Of a stretch of 64,000 nucleotides of DNA, positions 47,746 through 58,492 are shown one piece after another. Under the pieces are notes generated by a model. It did not search any database. It was not told the DNA's origin and saw nothing but the letters and a program-made list of their open reading frames with translations. The DNA comes from Strigops habroptila. Taxonomy: Eukaryota > Chordata > Aves > Psittaciformes > Psittacidae. A program made the translations under genes and the position numbers. Every line of letters begins with the position of its first letter. The stretch's first letter is position 1. The stretch lies in contig NC_044291.2 of NCBI RefSeq assembly GCF_004027225.2, forward strand, positions 11,144,707-11,208,706. Reading direction: 5' to 3'.

Positions 47746-48156
47746 ATGCTGTTCTCCCTGCGGGAGCTGGTGCAGTGGCTGGGCTTTGCCACGTTCGAGA
47801 TCTTCCTGCACGGGCTGGCGCTGCTGGCCTTTTCCGTGCTGCTCGTGCTGAAGGTGGACGGCGCTGCCGCCGCGCTGTCCTGGTGGGTGGTGTTCGTGCC
47901 GTTCTTCGCCGCTGATGGGCTCAGCACCTATTTCACCACCATCGTGACGGTGCGGCTGTTCCAGGACGGCGAGAAGCGCCTGGCCGTGCTGCGGCTCTTC
48001 TGGATCCTCACCATCCTCAGCCTCAAGTTCGTCTTCGAGATGCTGCTGTGCCAGAAGCTGGTGGAGCACACGCGGGAGCTCTGGTACGGGCTCATCATGT
48101 CGCCCGTCTTCATCCTCCTCCAGCTGCTCATGATCCGAGCCTGCCGGGTGAACTGA
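47746..48156 (+). CDS. TMEM203: Transmembrane protein 203 (TMEM203)
   Basis: This single-exon gene encodes 136 residues, the length of the human protein. The frame is almost the same as human TMEM203 throughout: MLFSLRELVQWLGFATFEIF at the start, the FVPFFAADGLSTYFTTIV core at 50-67, RLFQDGEKRLAVLRLFW at 70-86, and the end LLQLLMIRACRVN. Hydrophobic stretches near 14-37, 46-66, 79-103 and 112-130 fit four membrane spans. The family acts in the ER membrane and has been linked to calcium handling and to STING signalling. The gene sits head to head with NDOR1, as in human. The ATG lies in a good context (GGGACCATGC). Confidence 0.97.
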   Translation: MLFSLRELVQWLGFATFEIFLHGLALLAFSVLLVLKVDGAAAALSWWVVFVPFFAADGLSTYFTTIVTVRLFQDGEKRLAVLRLFWILTILSLKFVFEMLLCQKLVEHTRELWYGLIMSPVFILLQLLMIRACRVN

Positions 48157-48417
48157 CGCCGCGAGGACGAGTCTGCCTCCCCTCGGGCTCGTAGCGACCG
48201 GCAGCGGGCTATCCATCCCCTGTCTGTTTCTGTACGGAGGGCAGCAGGTTACACAGGGCTGGCGCTGTGTGCTGTCACTGAGCTCGCTGCCGGGTCACAG
48301 TGTCGTGTTTCTTCCAGAGATCCTTCTGTGCTGCATCCTCTTTTCAGTTTACTCAGCTCCTGGTGTTCCCGTGCATCCTGCCCTGCACTGTTTGATATGC
48401 TAGTCGTTTTATTTTAA

Positions 48418-48423
48418 AATAAA
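48418..48423 (+). terminator. Poly(A) signal of TMEM203
   Basis: AATAAA within TTTTAAAATAAAAATGC, about 260 bases after the stop codon, followed by T-rich sequence (48441-48480). A short 3' UTR is implied. Confidence 0.8.
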
Positions 48424-48627
48424 AATGCATGGAAGGATTAGTTTTATTTATAAAATTCTTTTTCACTTGAAATAGTTTGTACTTTAAATTCCTGCCCGGA
48501 GGATGTGGATTATCTGGAGGTTGGTTGGTTGCTGTGGATGTCCTCAGACACCCCAGACCACTGCTGCTGCCTCACCTGCACTGCCCAAGGCCACACTTGT
48601 GACAATGTGCTGGCTTCAGCTTCTGGT

Positions 48628-49290
48628 TGACAAAAAGCTCCCCATGACCTGGCTTCAGTGTGTGCTTGAGCCCAGAACCCCCCCATGTGCTGGGCTGCGC
48701 CCCCAGAGCATGAGCAGCAGGTCAGGGAGGGGATTCTCCCCCTCTGCTTCACTCCGGGGAGAGCCCCCCCTGCAGTCCTGATCCAGCTCTGGGCCAACAA
48801 CACAAGAGGGACATGGAGCTGCTGGAGCGAGGCCAGAGGAGGCCACGGAGACGCTGCGAGGGCTGGAGCAGCTCTGCTCTGGAGCCAGGCTGAGAGAGCT
48901 GGGCTGGGGCAGCCTGGAGAAGAGAAGGCTCCTGAAGGGGAGACCTTAGAGCAGCTCCAGTGCCTAAAGGGGCTCCAGGAAGCCTGGAGAGGGGCTTTGG
49001 ACAAGGGCCTGTAGGGACAGAACAAGGGGAATGATTTTAACCTGCCAGAGGGAGATTGAGATGAGCTCTGAGGCAGAAGTTCTTTCCTGTGAGGGTGCTG
49101 AGGTGGTGGCACAGGGTGCCCAGAGAAGCTGTGGCTGCCCCATCCCTGGCAGTGTTCAAGGCCAGGTTGGACACAGGGGCTTGGAGCAACCTGCTCTAGT
49201 GGAAGGTGTCCCTGTCCGTGGCAGGGGATTGGAACTGGATGAGCTTTAAGGTCCCTTCCAACACAAACCAGTCTGGAGTTCTGTGATTCA
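48628..49290 (+). repeat. CR1 LINE, long 3' fragment
   Basis: About 660 bp, collinear with the copy at 6.7-7.5 kb from AAAAGCTCCCCATGACCT onward. It covers the ORF end and UTR and finishes with TTCTGTGATTC. Confidence 0.92.
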
Positions 49291-50246
49291 GCAGCACAGC
49301 TGGTTTATTTCCATCTTTCCTCTCACTTCCCTGAGCCCTTTCATGTCTTCAGTGCTCTGCAGGGCTTTATGTGGCCATGCTCTGAGCCAGAGAGAACCCA
49401 TGTGTGTATATTTTCAAACAGAAAAGTCGAGGGTTTTTTTCTTTGTATTTCAGATCCATTCCCTGAATACTGAGATGGGGTGTTGGGGGCAAGGCATGGG
49501 GACAGGAGTGTGCTGGTTGTGAAGGGGGGGGTCACACCGAATCCCAGTGCTGCTGTGAGACGCTGTCCCCAGACCCCCAGGAAGTGTCAATAAGTCAGTA
49601 TTCCTCAGGGAAGTGTGGATCAGTGTGTTCAATACCAACAGCACGTCACACCTCAGCATCACTTGGGCTCGACTCCTACCACGAGGGTGCGAGATGTCAA
49701 GTGTTGCTCTGGAGCCAGGCCTAGGGACTGGTCTCCTTCTGACGCAGAGTTTTACAGACCTTTCGACTCTGTTGATGACGTTGCCTTTGACAAAACACCT
49801 CGTGGGAGCCAGGACTTCCCTCCCAGCCTCTGCTGCTCCCTGGCGCATCCCCGTCTCTGCCCCATCCACCCGGCACCTCCTGGTATCACCCTCTCTTCTC
49901 TGCTGCTTCATGCAGAGAGGATCTGGAGCTGCAGAACTGCTCTATAACCAGCTCTTCAGTTCAGAGTCACTTAGCAGAGGCCTGAGGAGCAGCAGGAACA
50001 TGTCTGTGGGTCTGATTTCCCCATGAGGTGCTCTGAGGACAATGAACAAGTGGCTGCTCCTTTCCTCTCTAGAAAGTGAATGGGAACTGGGAGGAAGTTT
50101 CCTGCTGGTGACAATGATTGTCCCTTTGCACTGCTGCTAGCTCATCCTGGCTGTCACAGGACAGCAATGGGAGAACCAGCCACCCACTCCAGCAGGTTCC
50201 ATGAGCTGACACCCATTTGGGCAATGCTGGAGCTTAGGCCCTGATG

Positions 50247-50562
50247 ATAGAATCAAAGAATAGTTTGGGTTGGAAGGGACCTTCAAAGCTGCTCTAGTCC
50301 AAACCCCTGCAAGGGACATCTTCCACTAGATCAGGCTGCCCAGAACCACATCCAGCCTGGCCTTGAGTGTCTCCAGGGATGGGGCATCCACCTCTCTGGG
50401 CAACCTGTGCCAGTGTTTTACCACCCTCATTGTAAAGAATTTCTTCCTCACATCCAGCCTGAATCTCCCTCTTTTAGTTTAAACCCATCACCCCTCATCC
50501 TTTCGCAACAGGCCCTGCTAAAAAGTCTCTCCCCATCCTTCTTATAGGCCCCTTTTAAGATG
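50247..50562 (-). repeat. Older CR1 LINE subfamily, 3' fragment
   Basis: The tail GATAGAATCAAAGAATAGTTTG and body (AGATCAGGCTGCCCAGAACC, CCAGCCTGGCCTTGAGTGTC, TTTCTTCCTCACATCCAGCC) are those of an older CR1 type than the copies carrying GGACACAGGGGCTTGGAGC. Confidence 0.9.
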
Positions 50563-53500
50563 TGCACTGTGACCTGCTCCCCACCAGCCTCTGTTCACGT
50601 GGCACCTGGCTCCAGCCCTGGCTCCAGCCCTTGCTCCATGTCCCCAGTGGCTCTCAACGGCCCATCCTGGGCTGGCACCAGGGTCCTATGCTGTAAGTAT
50701 GGGCCAGGAACACTCATTTTGCTCCATCCTTGCACATCCTGAGGTGGTGCCAGGCCTTGAGCACTGGGACCTGCCTCTCAGGAGCTCCTCTGCTCCTGCT
50801 TCAGCTTGTGATGTGGTTTTCCAAGGGTCGGTGTCACCAAGGTGCAGCTGTAATGTTCTAGATGTTCCTCTGGTCTGTCCGCTTGGAACCAGCCATCTGC
50901 TGGCACGCGCCAAGCTAGAGCAAACCAAGGACACATCATCTGGGAGGAGCACGGCTTCTGCTCCTTGTCCACTTCCACCTCACTCCAGTGTGAGTCCATC
51001 CCCGCTCTCGGTGTCCCTGTGCCGTGGTTGTGCCCACGACGCGCCCGATTGCTCCCAGTGCACAGGCCACGGATGTTGCAGTCACTGGTGTGGGTCTGGG
51101 GAGGGAGAGCACTGGGGTAAGGGGCAGTGGGCCTGAGGGCAAGGCTGGGGTGGGGCAGGGGGACAACCAGCATCTGCTGATGAGTGTGAAGAACTGGAAC
51201 CGCAGAGGGTAGTTGGTGAAGATGGAGATGAGCAGGAAGAGCAGCAAAGCCTCTGAGTCAGGAGGGGACACTCATGGAGTTGCCCTGGGGACTGCTCCGT
51301 GCCTTTGGACTCTCCCACAGCTCCCAAACCACCAGAGAGGGGCAAACCCAGGAAACCTCAGATCAAACAGATGAGCGCATGCTTCAGCCTCGCTTGGCAA
51401 GGAGCAGGGCCTGGGACTGGCAGCCCCAACCTTGCGAGCAGCACGTCACCGGGCGTGGGGTGCGACACGGGGACAAGGCCACGTCCACGCACTTGCAAGT
51501 GGCTTTTCCAGCATTCTGGAGCTGCCCTGGGGAAGAGCCAGTGCCCAGCAGGTCCCAGCTCTGCTCTTCTGAGGTCAGGTGAGCTCCCAGGGGGTTTGGG
51601 GACACGTTGCTGAACTGTGGCACTTGGGGTGCTGCCCTGGGGTGCTGCCTGCATGGCTGGGGTGGTGGGTTTTGCTTGGCAGCCGGCACCAGCCGTACCC
51701 TATGCTGGTACTTGCTCCTCGTGCAAAGGAGTCACCTGCTGTGCCCAGGGCCACCAGGTCCTGCAACAAAACATCCTGTGTCCTCACACCCTGCAGGGTG
51801 CAGTTGTGGCACACCAGCCTGTGGCCAGGGAGATGTGGCTACACAAAACTCCTTCTGGGAGCATCACCCTCAGTGAAATTCTGTGGACACAGCTTGGGGG
51901 GATCAACCCTGACCCCGTCCTCTGCCTGGTGCGAGCCATGGACTCCCCAATGTTCCCTGGCATGGGGAGGGAGGCTCCTCAAGTCTTGGGCCAACAGACT
52001 CTGTTACATACTGGGATATGCTCTGACAAAGATAAACATCTCACCTCTGGGTTTATATTCGTTGCTGCCAGCAAGGCCTTTCCCACACTCAACTGCAGCT
52101 CTGCTGCTAAAAGCGTGTTAGGGGAGAGCCCTGGCTCGCTCCCAGCCCAGAGGTTGCCCTGCAGACACGCTGGGGAGCGGCACAGAAGGAAACTAAGGTG
52201 GTGGAATGTCTTCTAGAGGGTTGTAGAGTCAAGAGCAAGGCACCAAGATCAGAAAGGATCATTGTGGTTTATCATTTGTGGAAGACGTAGACACAACACG
52301 TAGGTGTCAGGATTGGGAATTACGTGACATTCGGGATGGTGGCTGACTTCAGTGACCCCGGAATTTGTCTTGCATTAGTTATGTTGGCTTTTACAGCATC
52401 CTTGGGGTGGAGCAGAGACGCAGCGACCATCGGGAAGCTGCTGGGGGCAGGCAGGTCTCCAGCCGTGCCGGGAACCACGGCTGCCAACACCTTCGTTTGT
52501 CTTGTGTCTTTGGTAATTTTCACACGCTCAAAGCATTCGCAACCAAAAAACACTGACTCCAGCTCTCACCCTGACTGCCTTGGCCACATCCACTGTTGGT
52601 GTGGTGCTCGCACCACCCTGCATGTAGGCAATGGCAAACTGCAGCTGTCTTATCTCAGCTTCTAAGTGCTGTTACCCCATGAGCACATGGGTGCCCTTAG
52701 CTGCTGCAGCCTGCATGCTCAGGGTTGGTGCTCCCAGGACTTCATCAACAGTTGAAAGTACAGGTCCAGTTTGAATCACCACCCTTGGAAAGATGTGATG
52801 AGATGTGTGGTGCAACTGGCACTGGCTCCAGAGGGGAGCAGCCAGGGTGGTGGGGGCACAAGGAGGAAAGGCTGAAGGAAGGGAGGCTGCAGCAAAGGTG
52901 AATTCCCCAGAACAGCTTCTCAGAAGCTTTGAGGAGACTTTAGGAGAGATGTGGGTGGCACAGCATCCAACAGCCTCCACCTCCTGCAGCATCCCTCCAC
53001 CACATCCCTCCATCCCAGCACATCCACATGGAGCCCATCACCACAGCTCTGGGCAGCACATCCCAGCGGGGAGCTGGTGCCTGTTCCCCAGTCCCCTGCC
53101 CTGCAGGGCTCAGCCAGCTCCACTGTCAGTACTCTAACACTGATACTTCCATTGATTTCATTAATCTCGGGATCTCACGAGGATGCAGCATTGTCCTGAG
53201 CCCCATTGAGTGCTGTGGGAGATGGAACCACCACCAGCACCTGCTCTGTGGTAGCTGTGCACGGGAAAGGGGAACAGACTGGGGTGTCCATGGCCAGCAC
53301 AGGGGCTGGCTCCAGGCACGTGTCCCTGACCCAGAGCACCCACAGCTGAGATGTGGCATGAAGACAGTGACAGTCAGGGGCAATTGGGGCATATTTAATA
53401 ATGGCGCACACTGGGAAAGACAGGAGGGAGGAGGAAGGGGCTAGTGTGCTATTTGCCAGCTGGGACAGCAGGTGTGGGCATCCCAAAGGCAGCTTTAAAT

Positions 53501-54009
53501 GCCCCCAACTCCACCAGTCTTGCTGGAATCAGGCTGGAAGAGAAGGATGGAGCTGGTCTCTGTTGGGACCAGTCACAGGAATACCCAGGGTGGGTCTGGA
53601 AAGGGATCAGGGGGCAGGAGTGAGCAATGGAGCTCACCCAGAGACATGGGACCTGCACAGAGCACTGCCTGCACCTCCCAAAGTCAGAGCTGGGGTGACC
53701 TCGTGGTGCAGAAATTGAATGGTTGGGAAATGAAAGACTCTTCTGGCTCTGAGTCAGGGTGTTTCCCCTTCGGCAGGCACAGGGAAGATGTTAGCAATGG
53801 AGGTGATCTCATTTCACAAACACCAGCATCTCAGTGACTGGCAGTAATGGTTGGGCTCGAACCCTGCAGACTCTCCACACCAGCCTGGCAACTTCCTTCT
53901 TGGTCTCAACGAGTTGCTTCAAGGGCCACAGACAAAAGCAGATCAAACAGGGGCGTGTGCGTACTCTACCACTTCTCCGTAGTGGATTTGTCCACCTGCA
54001 GTCAGAAGA

Positions 54010-54195
54010 ATGAGACGCTGGCACAGGGTGCCCAGAGAAGCTGTGGCTGCCCCATCCCTGGCAGTGTTCAAGGCCAGGTTGGACACAGGGGCTTGGAGCA
54101 ACCTGCTCTAGTGGAAGGTGTCCCTGCCCATGGCAGGGGATTGGAACTGGAGGAGCTTTAAGGTCCCTTCAACCCAAACCACTCTGTGATGTAGG
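54010..54195 (+). repeat. CR1 LINE, 3' fragment
   Basis: About 185 bp, from GAGACGCTGGCACAGGGTGC to AACCACTCTGTGATG. It is truncated in the UTR. Confidence 0.9.
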
Positions 54196-55612
54196 TCCCT
54201 TTTCGGTTATGAGCAAATAACACATTTGGCTCTCTCCAGAGCATGTCCCTGAAGGCGAACAGGGCTGGGGCCCATCAGCGCTGAGGACCTGGGAGAGCCA
54301 CTTGAGAGCTGGTGCTCCTGTGGGCCAGGCACCTCATGGTGCTTCCAGGTCCTGCCATGCTCCATACTCGGGCACCACGTCACCCCGAGCCCCAGCCTGT
54401 GTTTTAACAGACAGACCCATTTGGGTGGGACTATCTGAAGAATATTAATGGCCGCACTGTGTGTGACCCAGGGCCAGGCTGTTGTCACCCCACCAGAGCC
54501 CAGCCGGGGCAGGGGCTGCACATGGGGCAGGCATGGGCAAGAGAGGAAGCAGCCTCATCCCTGCTGGAATGCCAGGGGGGAAGTAGAAGGAGCCGGTGCT
54601 CAGCCCCTTCAGCAGGAGGAGGGAAATCTAAGGCAAAGATCTAATGAGCTCATCAAGGGGCCTCTGTGGGAGCCCCGAAGGGAGCAGGCACAGGGCGGGC
54701 AGTGTGTGATGCCGTGTGCTGCGGATGCAGCTTTGGGAAGAGGTTCTCAGGGAGCCCTTCTCCTAGTCCCATTGGGCTCATGGACTCTGCTCCCCGCAAA
54801 GGGGCAGAGCATCCTCCCAGTGCTGTCCTTCTGAAGCTTTTCCAGGGAGGATTTTGTCCACAAATTAAGCCATAACCTATGACTTGGCTCAGGAATATCT
54901 GGTCTAAATGAAGAAGTGCTAACTTTAATGGATTTTTCTGCTGAACTATTTACAGATAATATTCATCAAAGCCTGTCCTGGCTCCCACCCCTGTGTCTGC
55001 CTTTGTCCACCAGCCCACTGGGGTCTATAGGATAGCACAGAAAGAAGGGTCCTAGAAAAGAGGGTGCTGGGAGAATGGGGGTTCCTGGTCCCCCTCAGCC
55101 AGGACAGCTTGGGGCCCTGCAGCTCCTGATGGGTTTCAGGGAGGAGAAGGAGAGTTACAGCACATGGAGGAGCTCAAGTGCAAACCCAGCAGCACAGCCC
55201 ATCCCACAGCTCTGCCTGAGCCCTGCCAGGCCTTCGGCACCCAGACAGGCTGTTTGCTCAAGGACAGTGCTGGTGAAACTGGTTCTCCTGCTTTTGCCTC
55301 CCCAAAGGAAGTTGGGTGCTCAGGACCCTAGGAGGTGGCTGAAGGGCTCCAGCATGGGGCATGTCTCCCGGCCACACTCGTGGCTGTGAGGTCAATGGCT
55401 GCTGTGCAGGGAACGGGCACATCTGCCCATGTGAACAGGAACTGGTGCACCCAGGCACTGCCTTCGCAGCAAGCAAACACCCCGGGTCTGGATGCCCATG
55501 TTCTGCTCATCAACGTCAACAGGCGCCTTCCCCAGCTTGACCCCAGTCTCCAGCCCTCAGGGGCTGTGCCCATCTCAGTAACAGGGCTGAGTCTGGTCCT
55601 GCCATCCTTTTG

Positions 55613-55757
55613 AGGAGTGTTCAAGGCCAGGTTGGATGGGGCTTGGAGCAACCTGCTCTAGTGGAAGGTGTCCGTGCCTGTGGCAGGGGCTTGGAACTGG
55701 ATGAGCTTTAAGGTCCCTTCCAACACAAAACCATCCCATCATTCCATTATTCTATGA
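55613..55757 (+). repeat. CR1 LINE, short 3' fragment
   Basis: About 145 bp, from GAGTGTTCAAGGCCAGGTTG to the tail CATTCCATTATTCTATGA. It lacks the GACACAG insertion of the common variant (reads TTGGATGGGGCTTGGAGC), so it belongs to a different subfamily. Confidence 0.9.
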
Positions 55758-57927
55758 AGATGCGTGGCTGAGGGCTCCTGGTAGCTCCAGAGCACTGAGG
55801 CTGCTCCAAGGCCCCCTTGGAGTAAACACAGCTCCTCGAGGGACCGGATCCCTGAGGAAGGGCCACAGATCATGGGTGGGACCATGGGGCAATTTGTCCC
55901 TTGATGGCACACGTCCCCATCTGCCTGAGGGTGTTGTCCCACTCACCACACTTATGAGGGGTCCATTGCTCTCAGGAGCTGTGGTGGTGGACCTGGAAGC
56001 ATTGCAAAGCTTGCTTTGGGTGCCCGGCCCCAGCTGCACCCCAGCCCCTCCTGGGACAAGCCCCAGTCTGGATTCTGACCATTCCATCCATCCTTTCTTT
56101 TGGCAGCCCAGGAGAGCCTGCCACGCACCGTGGCATGGTGTCAGCTGAGTCCCAGCCAGGTCTGTCCTACCCTACACTTGTCCTCACATGGACCAGGGCT
56201 GTTCCTGGCAGGGCTTGTCCCATGCTGGTGGCAGCAGGGTTGCCAAAGGGCTGAGCCTGGCAAAGAGATCCAAACCCCTATGAACAGGGACAGAAACAGC
56301 AGGTCAGGCAGTCCCGCTGCCCGGGTGCTTGCGGATGGAGTCACAGCTCCCTCCTAGCTAGGAAATTATTACCTGTCCTTCTGCCCACAAGCAGTTAAGA
56401 TGTTATCACATAACCTCTGGAACTATTTCTTTACTACAGAAGGATCAGGACAAGCAAACCAGAGAGTTGCTCAGCCTGGGTTTGGAGGCAGGAGCCAGAG
56501 GGTTTGATCGGCTCTGGGTGCACGCAGACACCGCACAGTGCCAAGTGTCCCAGGCGGACCGGGGCTGGTGGGTGCCTCTGTCCTGCATGGGGATGAGTCC
56601 CCCTGGCTCAGGACATCTCTGGACCAGCCCCTGTGCAGCCAGAGGGGGACTGACGGACCTGGGAAGGCAGTGGACACTCATTCACCCCTTTCCCGTGAAG
56701 CCACATGAGTCCAAAGGTTGTGTGGAGGTGGGAGTGCAGGAGCGGTGGCATCTCTGGGCTCAGGCAACCACCCCAGCAGCAGGGTACGGCACAAGCACCC
56801 AGCTTGGTGCAAGCTGCAGATAGATGGGACCAGAGGCAGCACCCAGGGACTGCTGCCTCCTGAATTCACAGTGTGGTGCTTTATGTGCACACAGCGGGGC
56901 CTCAGAAACCACCGTCCCACTGGCCACAGGGAAGGGTGCTCCGGGAAGGTCACATGCAGTGAGGGTCACACACATTTTCCTCCTGGCATGGCTGTATTTG
57001 ACTCAGCTGAGATAAGGCAGCTGGGAACTGAATCCTTCCATTGAGATTGCCCTTGTGATAGCCCTGGCAGGCTCTTATCAGGGAGCTCAATCAGCCGCTT
57101 CACTGTGTCCCCCAGAGAGCAGGTCCTGTGTCCACCAGCGCTCCCCAGCCCGGGCGAGGTGCTGGAGGTCTGGCTGGGCTGTGATCCCCAACCTGCACCA
57201 TGAGCCTCCAGCACATGCCCAGAGCGGTGGGAGGCTGCGGGCAGAGCTGGGGGCTGCAGGCACCTGAGTCCTCCCCATCCCTCGGCTCTCCTCAGTGTCC
57301 CCATGTCTGCAGGGACCCCCAGCCCAGGAGCAGCCTGGAGCTGGGCCACACAGGGAAGGGGTGAGCACAGTCCCAGCTGTGCCATGACAGTGTCTTGGCC
57401 TCCCCCGGCAAAGCTCAGCGAGTGTTGCTGATAGCCTTGGCAGGGGCATCCTCCTCCGCTGATGTGATTTTCTTTCTTATTTCCTTCTAATTCCTTTCTA
57501 CTTCCTTTGTAATAAAACTTACTACCAAGGCACCCACCACTCTGTGTGTGTTTTCAGGGCACTGGATACTGGAAACATCACTGTCACCTCCTATACACCT
57601 TGTAGAGACTGAAATGGAAATATTAAGACTGTGAAGAGCAAGAGAGAACAGAAAGGTGTGTGGAAAGGCACAAAGAAGCAGGGAGACAAGGGTTAACAGG
57701 AGAGGTGTGTGCTAATTGTTGCAGGGCTCCTGTGTGTGATTTCATTCAAATGAGGAGGAGGAACTAATTGGCTGAAGATAAGGTGTCAGGAAGATGCCAA
57801 ACTGAGCCATAAATACAACTGTGAGACAAACAAGAGAACTCCTATTCAGGAGTTTTGACTAAGGCTGATGAGGTCTGGGATAAAATAATAGGGAAGAGAT
57901 TTTCCAGCAGTATTCACTTCCAAATGA

Positions 57928-57933
57928 TATAAA
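57928..57933 (+). promoter_or_regulatory. TATA box of ENTPD8 (putative)
   Basis: TATAAA in CAAATGATATAAAGGCAAGC stands about 30 bp before a plausible start region. That region leads into an exon ending in the donor at 58060. A second TATA-like CATAAATACA lies at about 57810. Confidence 0.45.
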
Positions 57934-57957
57934 GGCAAGCCTGGGGTGGGTTTGCTG

Positions 57958-58060
57958 CCAGCAGTAGAGGAGTCCAGAGCCACAGCAAGGACTCAAAGCC
58001 AACTCTGAGGGATCCAACTCGGCTGTGTGCTCCTGGAGCAGGAGGCTGGCAGTGCTGCAG
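57958..58060 (+). other. ENTPD8: Probable 5' non-coding exon of ENTPD8
   Basis: The stretch lies between the TATA box and the strong donor GCTGCAG|GTGAGC at 58060. The next acceptor, GTTTGCAG at 58473-58480, opens the coding exon with 12 untranslated bases. The start is placed by TATA spacing only. Confidence 0.45.
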
Positions 58061-58492
58061 GTGAGCTGACCGTAGTACACCTTGTAACGTAAAATCACCT
58101 CCCTTTCTACAACACCTCATGCTGAGGGGTTTGCAGTTTCCTGTGCTCTCCTCTGTCTGGGACAGTGCTTCCTTTCCTCCTCCTGGACCTCATCCTTCCT
58201 GGTGATGGTGAGCCGAGCAGGAGTGGGTGCAGGACCTGGGGCACTGTGGGATCCCATCACAGCTGTGCCAGGCTGCTGGGCAGCCACCCCCCTTTCCTCT
58301 GTTCCCTCTGGTTTATCCTAGTTTTGCTTTTCCTGGGGAAAGGTCTGATCATCCACCAGGTTTCTGAGTTGCACGGCTTGAGATAGCGGGAGCTGCAAGG
58401 AGACCCAGGCTGCAGCTGACTGGTGGTGTTCCCAGCTGGCGGTGTCCAACCACCTTTCTCCTGTGTTTGGGTTTGCAGGAGCCTTCACCACA

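Larger units (their letters stand above)
48500..57900. other. Intergenic interval, TMEM203 to ENTPD8
   Basis: No gene is recognised. CR1 copies lie at 48.6, 50.2, 54.0 and 55.6 kb. Open frames near 49.6-49.95 kb and 52.32-52.67 kb have no recognised domain, splice pattern or close paralogue here. An AT-richer patch lies at 54.85-54.98 kb. In human, TPRN would be expected next to TMEM203; none of its features were seen. Confidence 0.5.

Noticed and set aside
49615-49947. A 110-codon frame containing SDAEFYRPFDSVDDVAFDKT
   Set aside because: It looks mildly protein-like, but there is no recognised family, no splice or promoter signal and an equally long frame on the other strand.
52320-52665. 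Opposing open frames of 77 and 113 codons
   Set aside because: They overlap on opposite strands, neither is recognised, and no transcript signals flank them.
57440-57560. Possible LTR end, suggested by CTTTGTAATAAAACTTACTA followed by a GT-rich stretch
   Set aside because: No matching terminal repeat, target duplication or internal retroviral region was seen; a stray poly(A) signal is the simpler reading.
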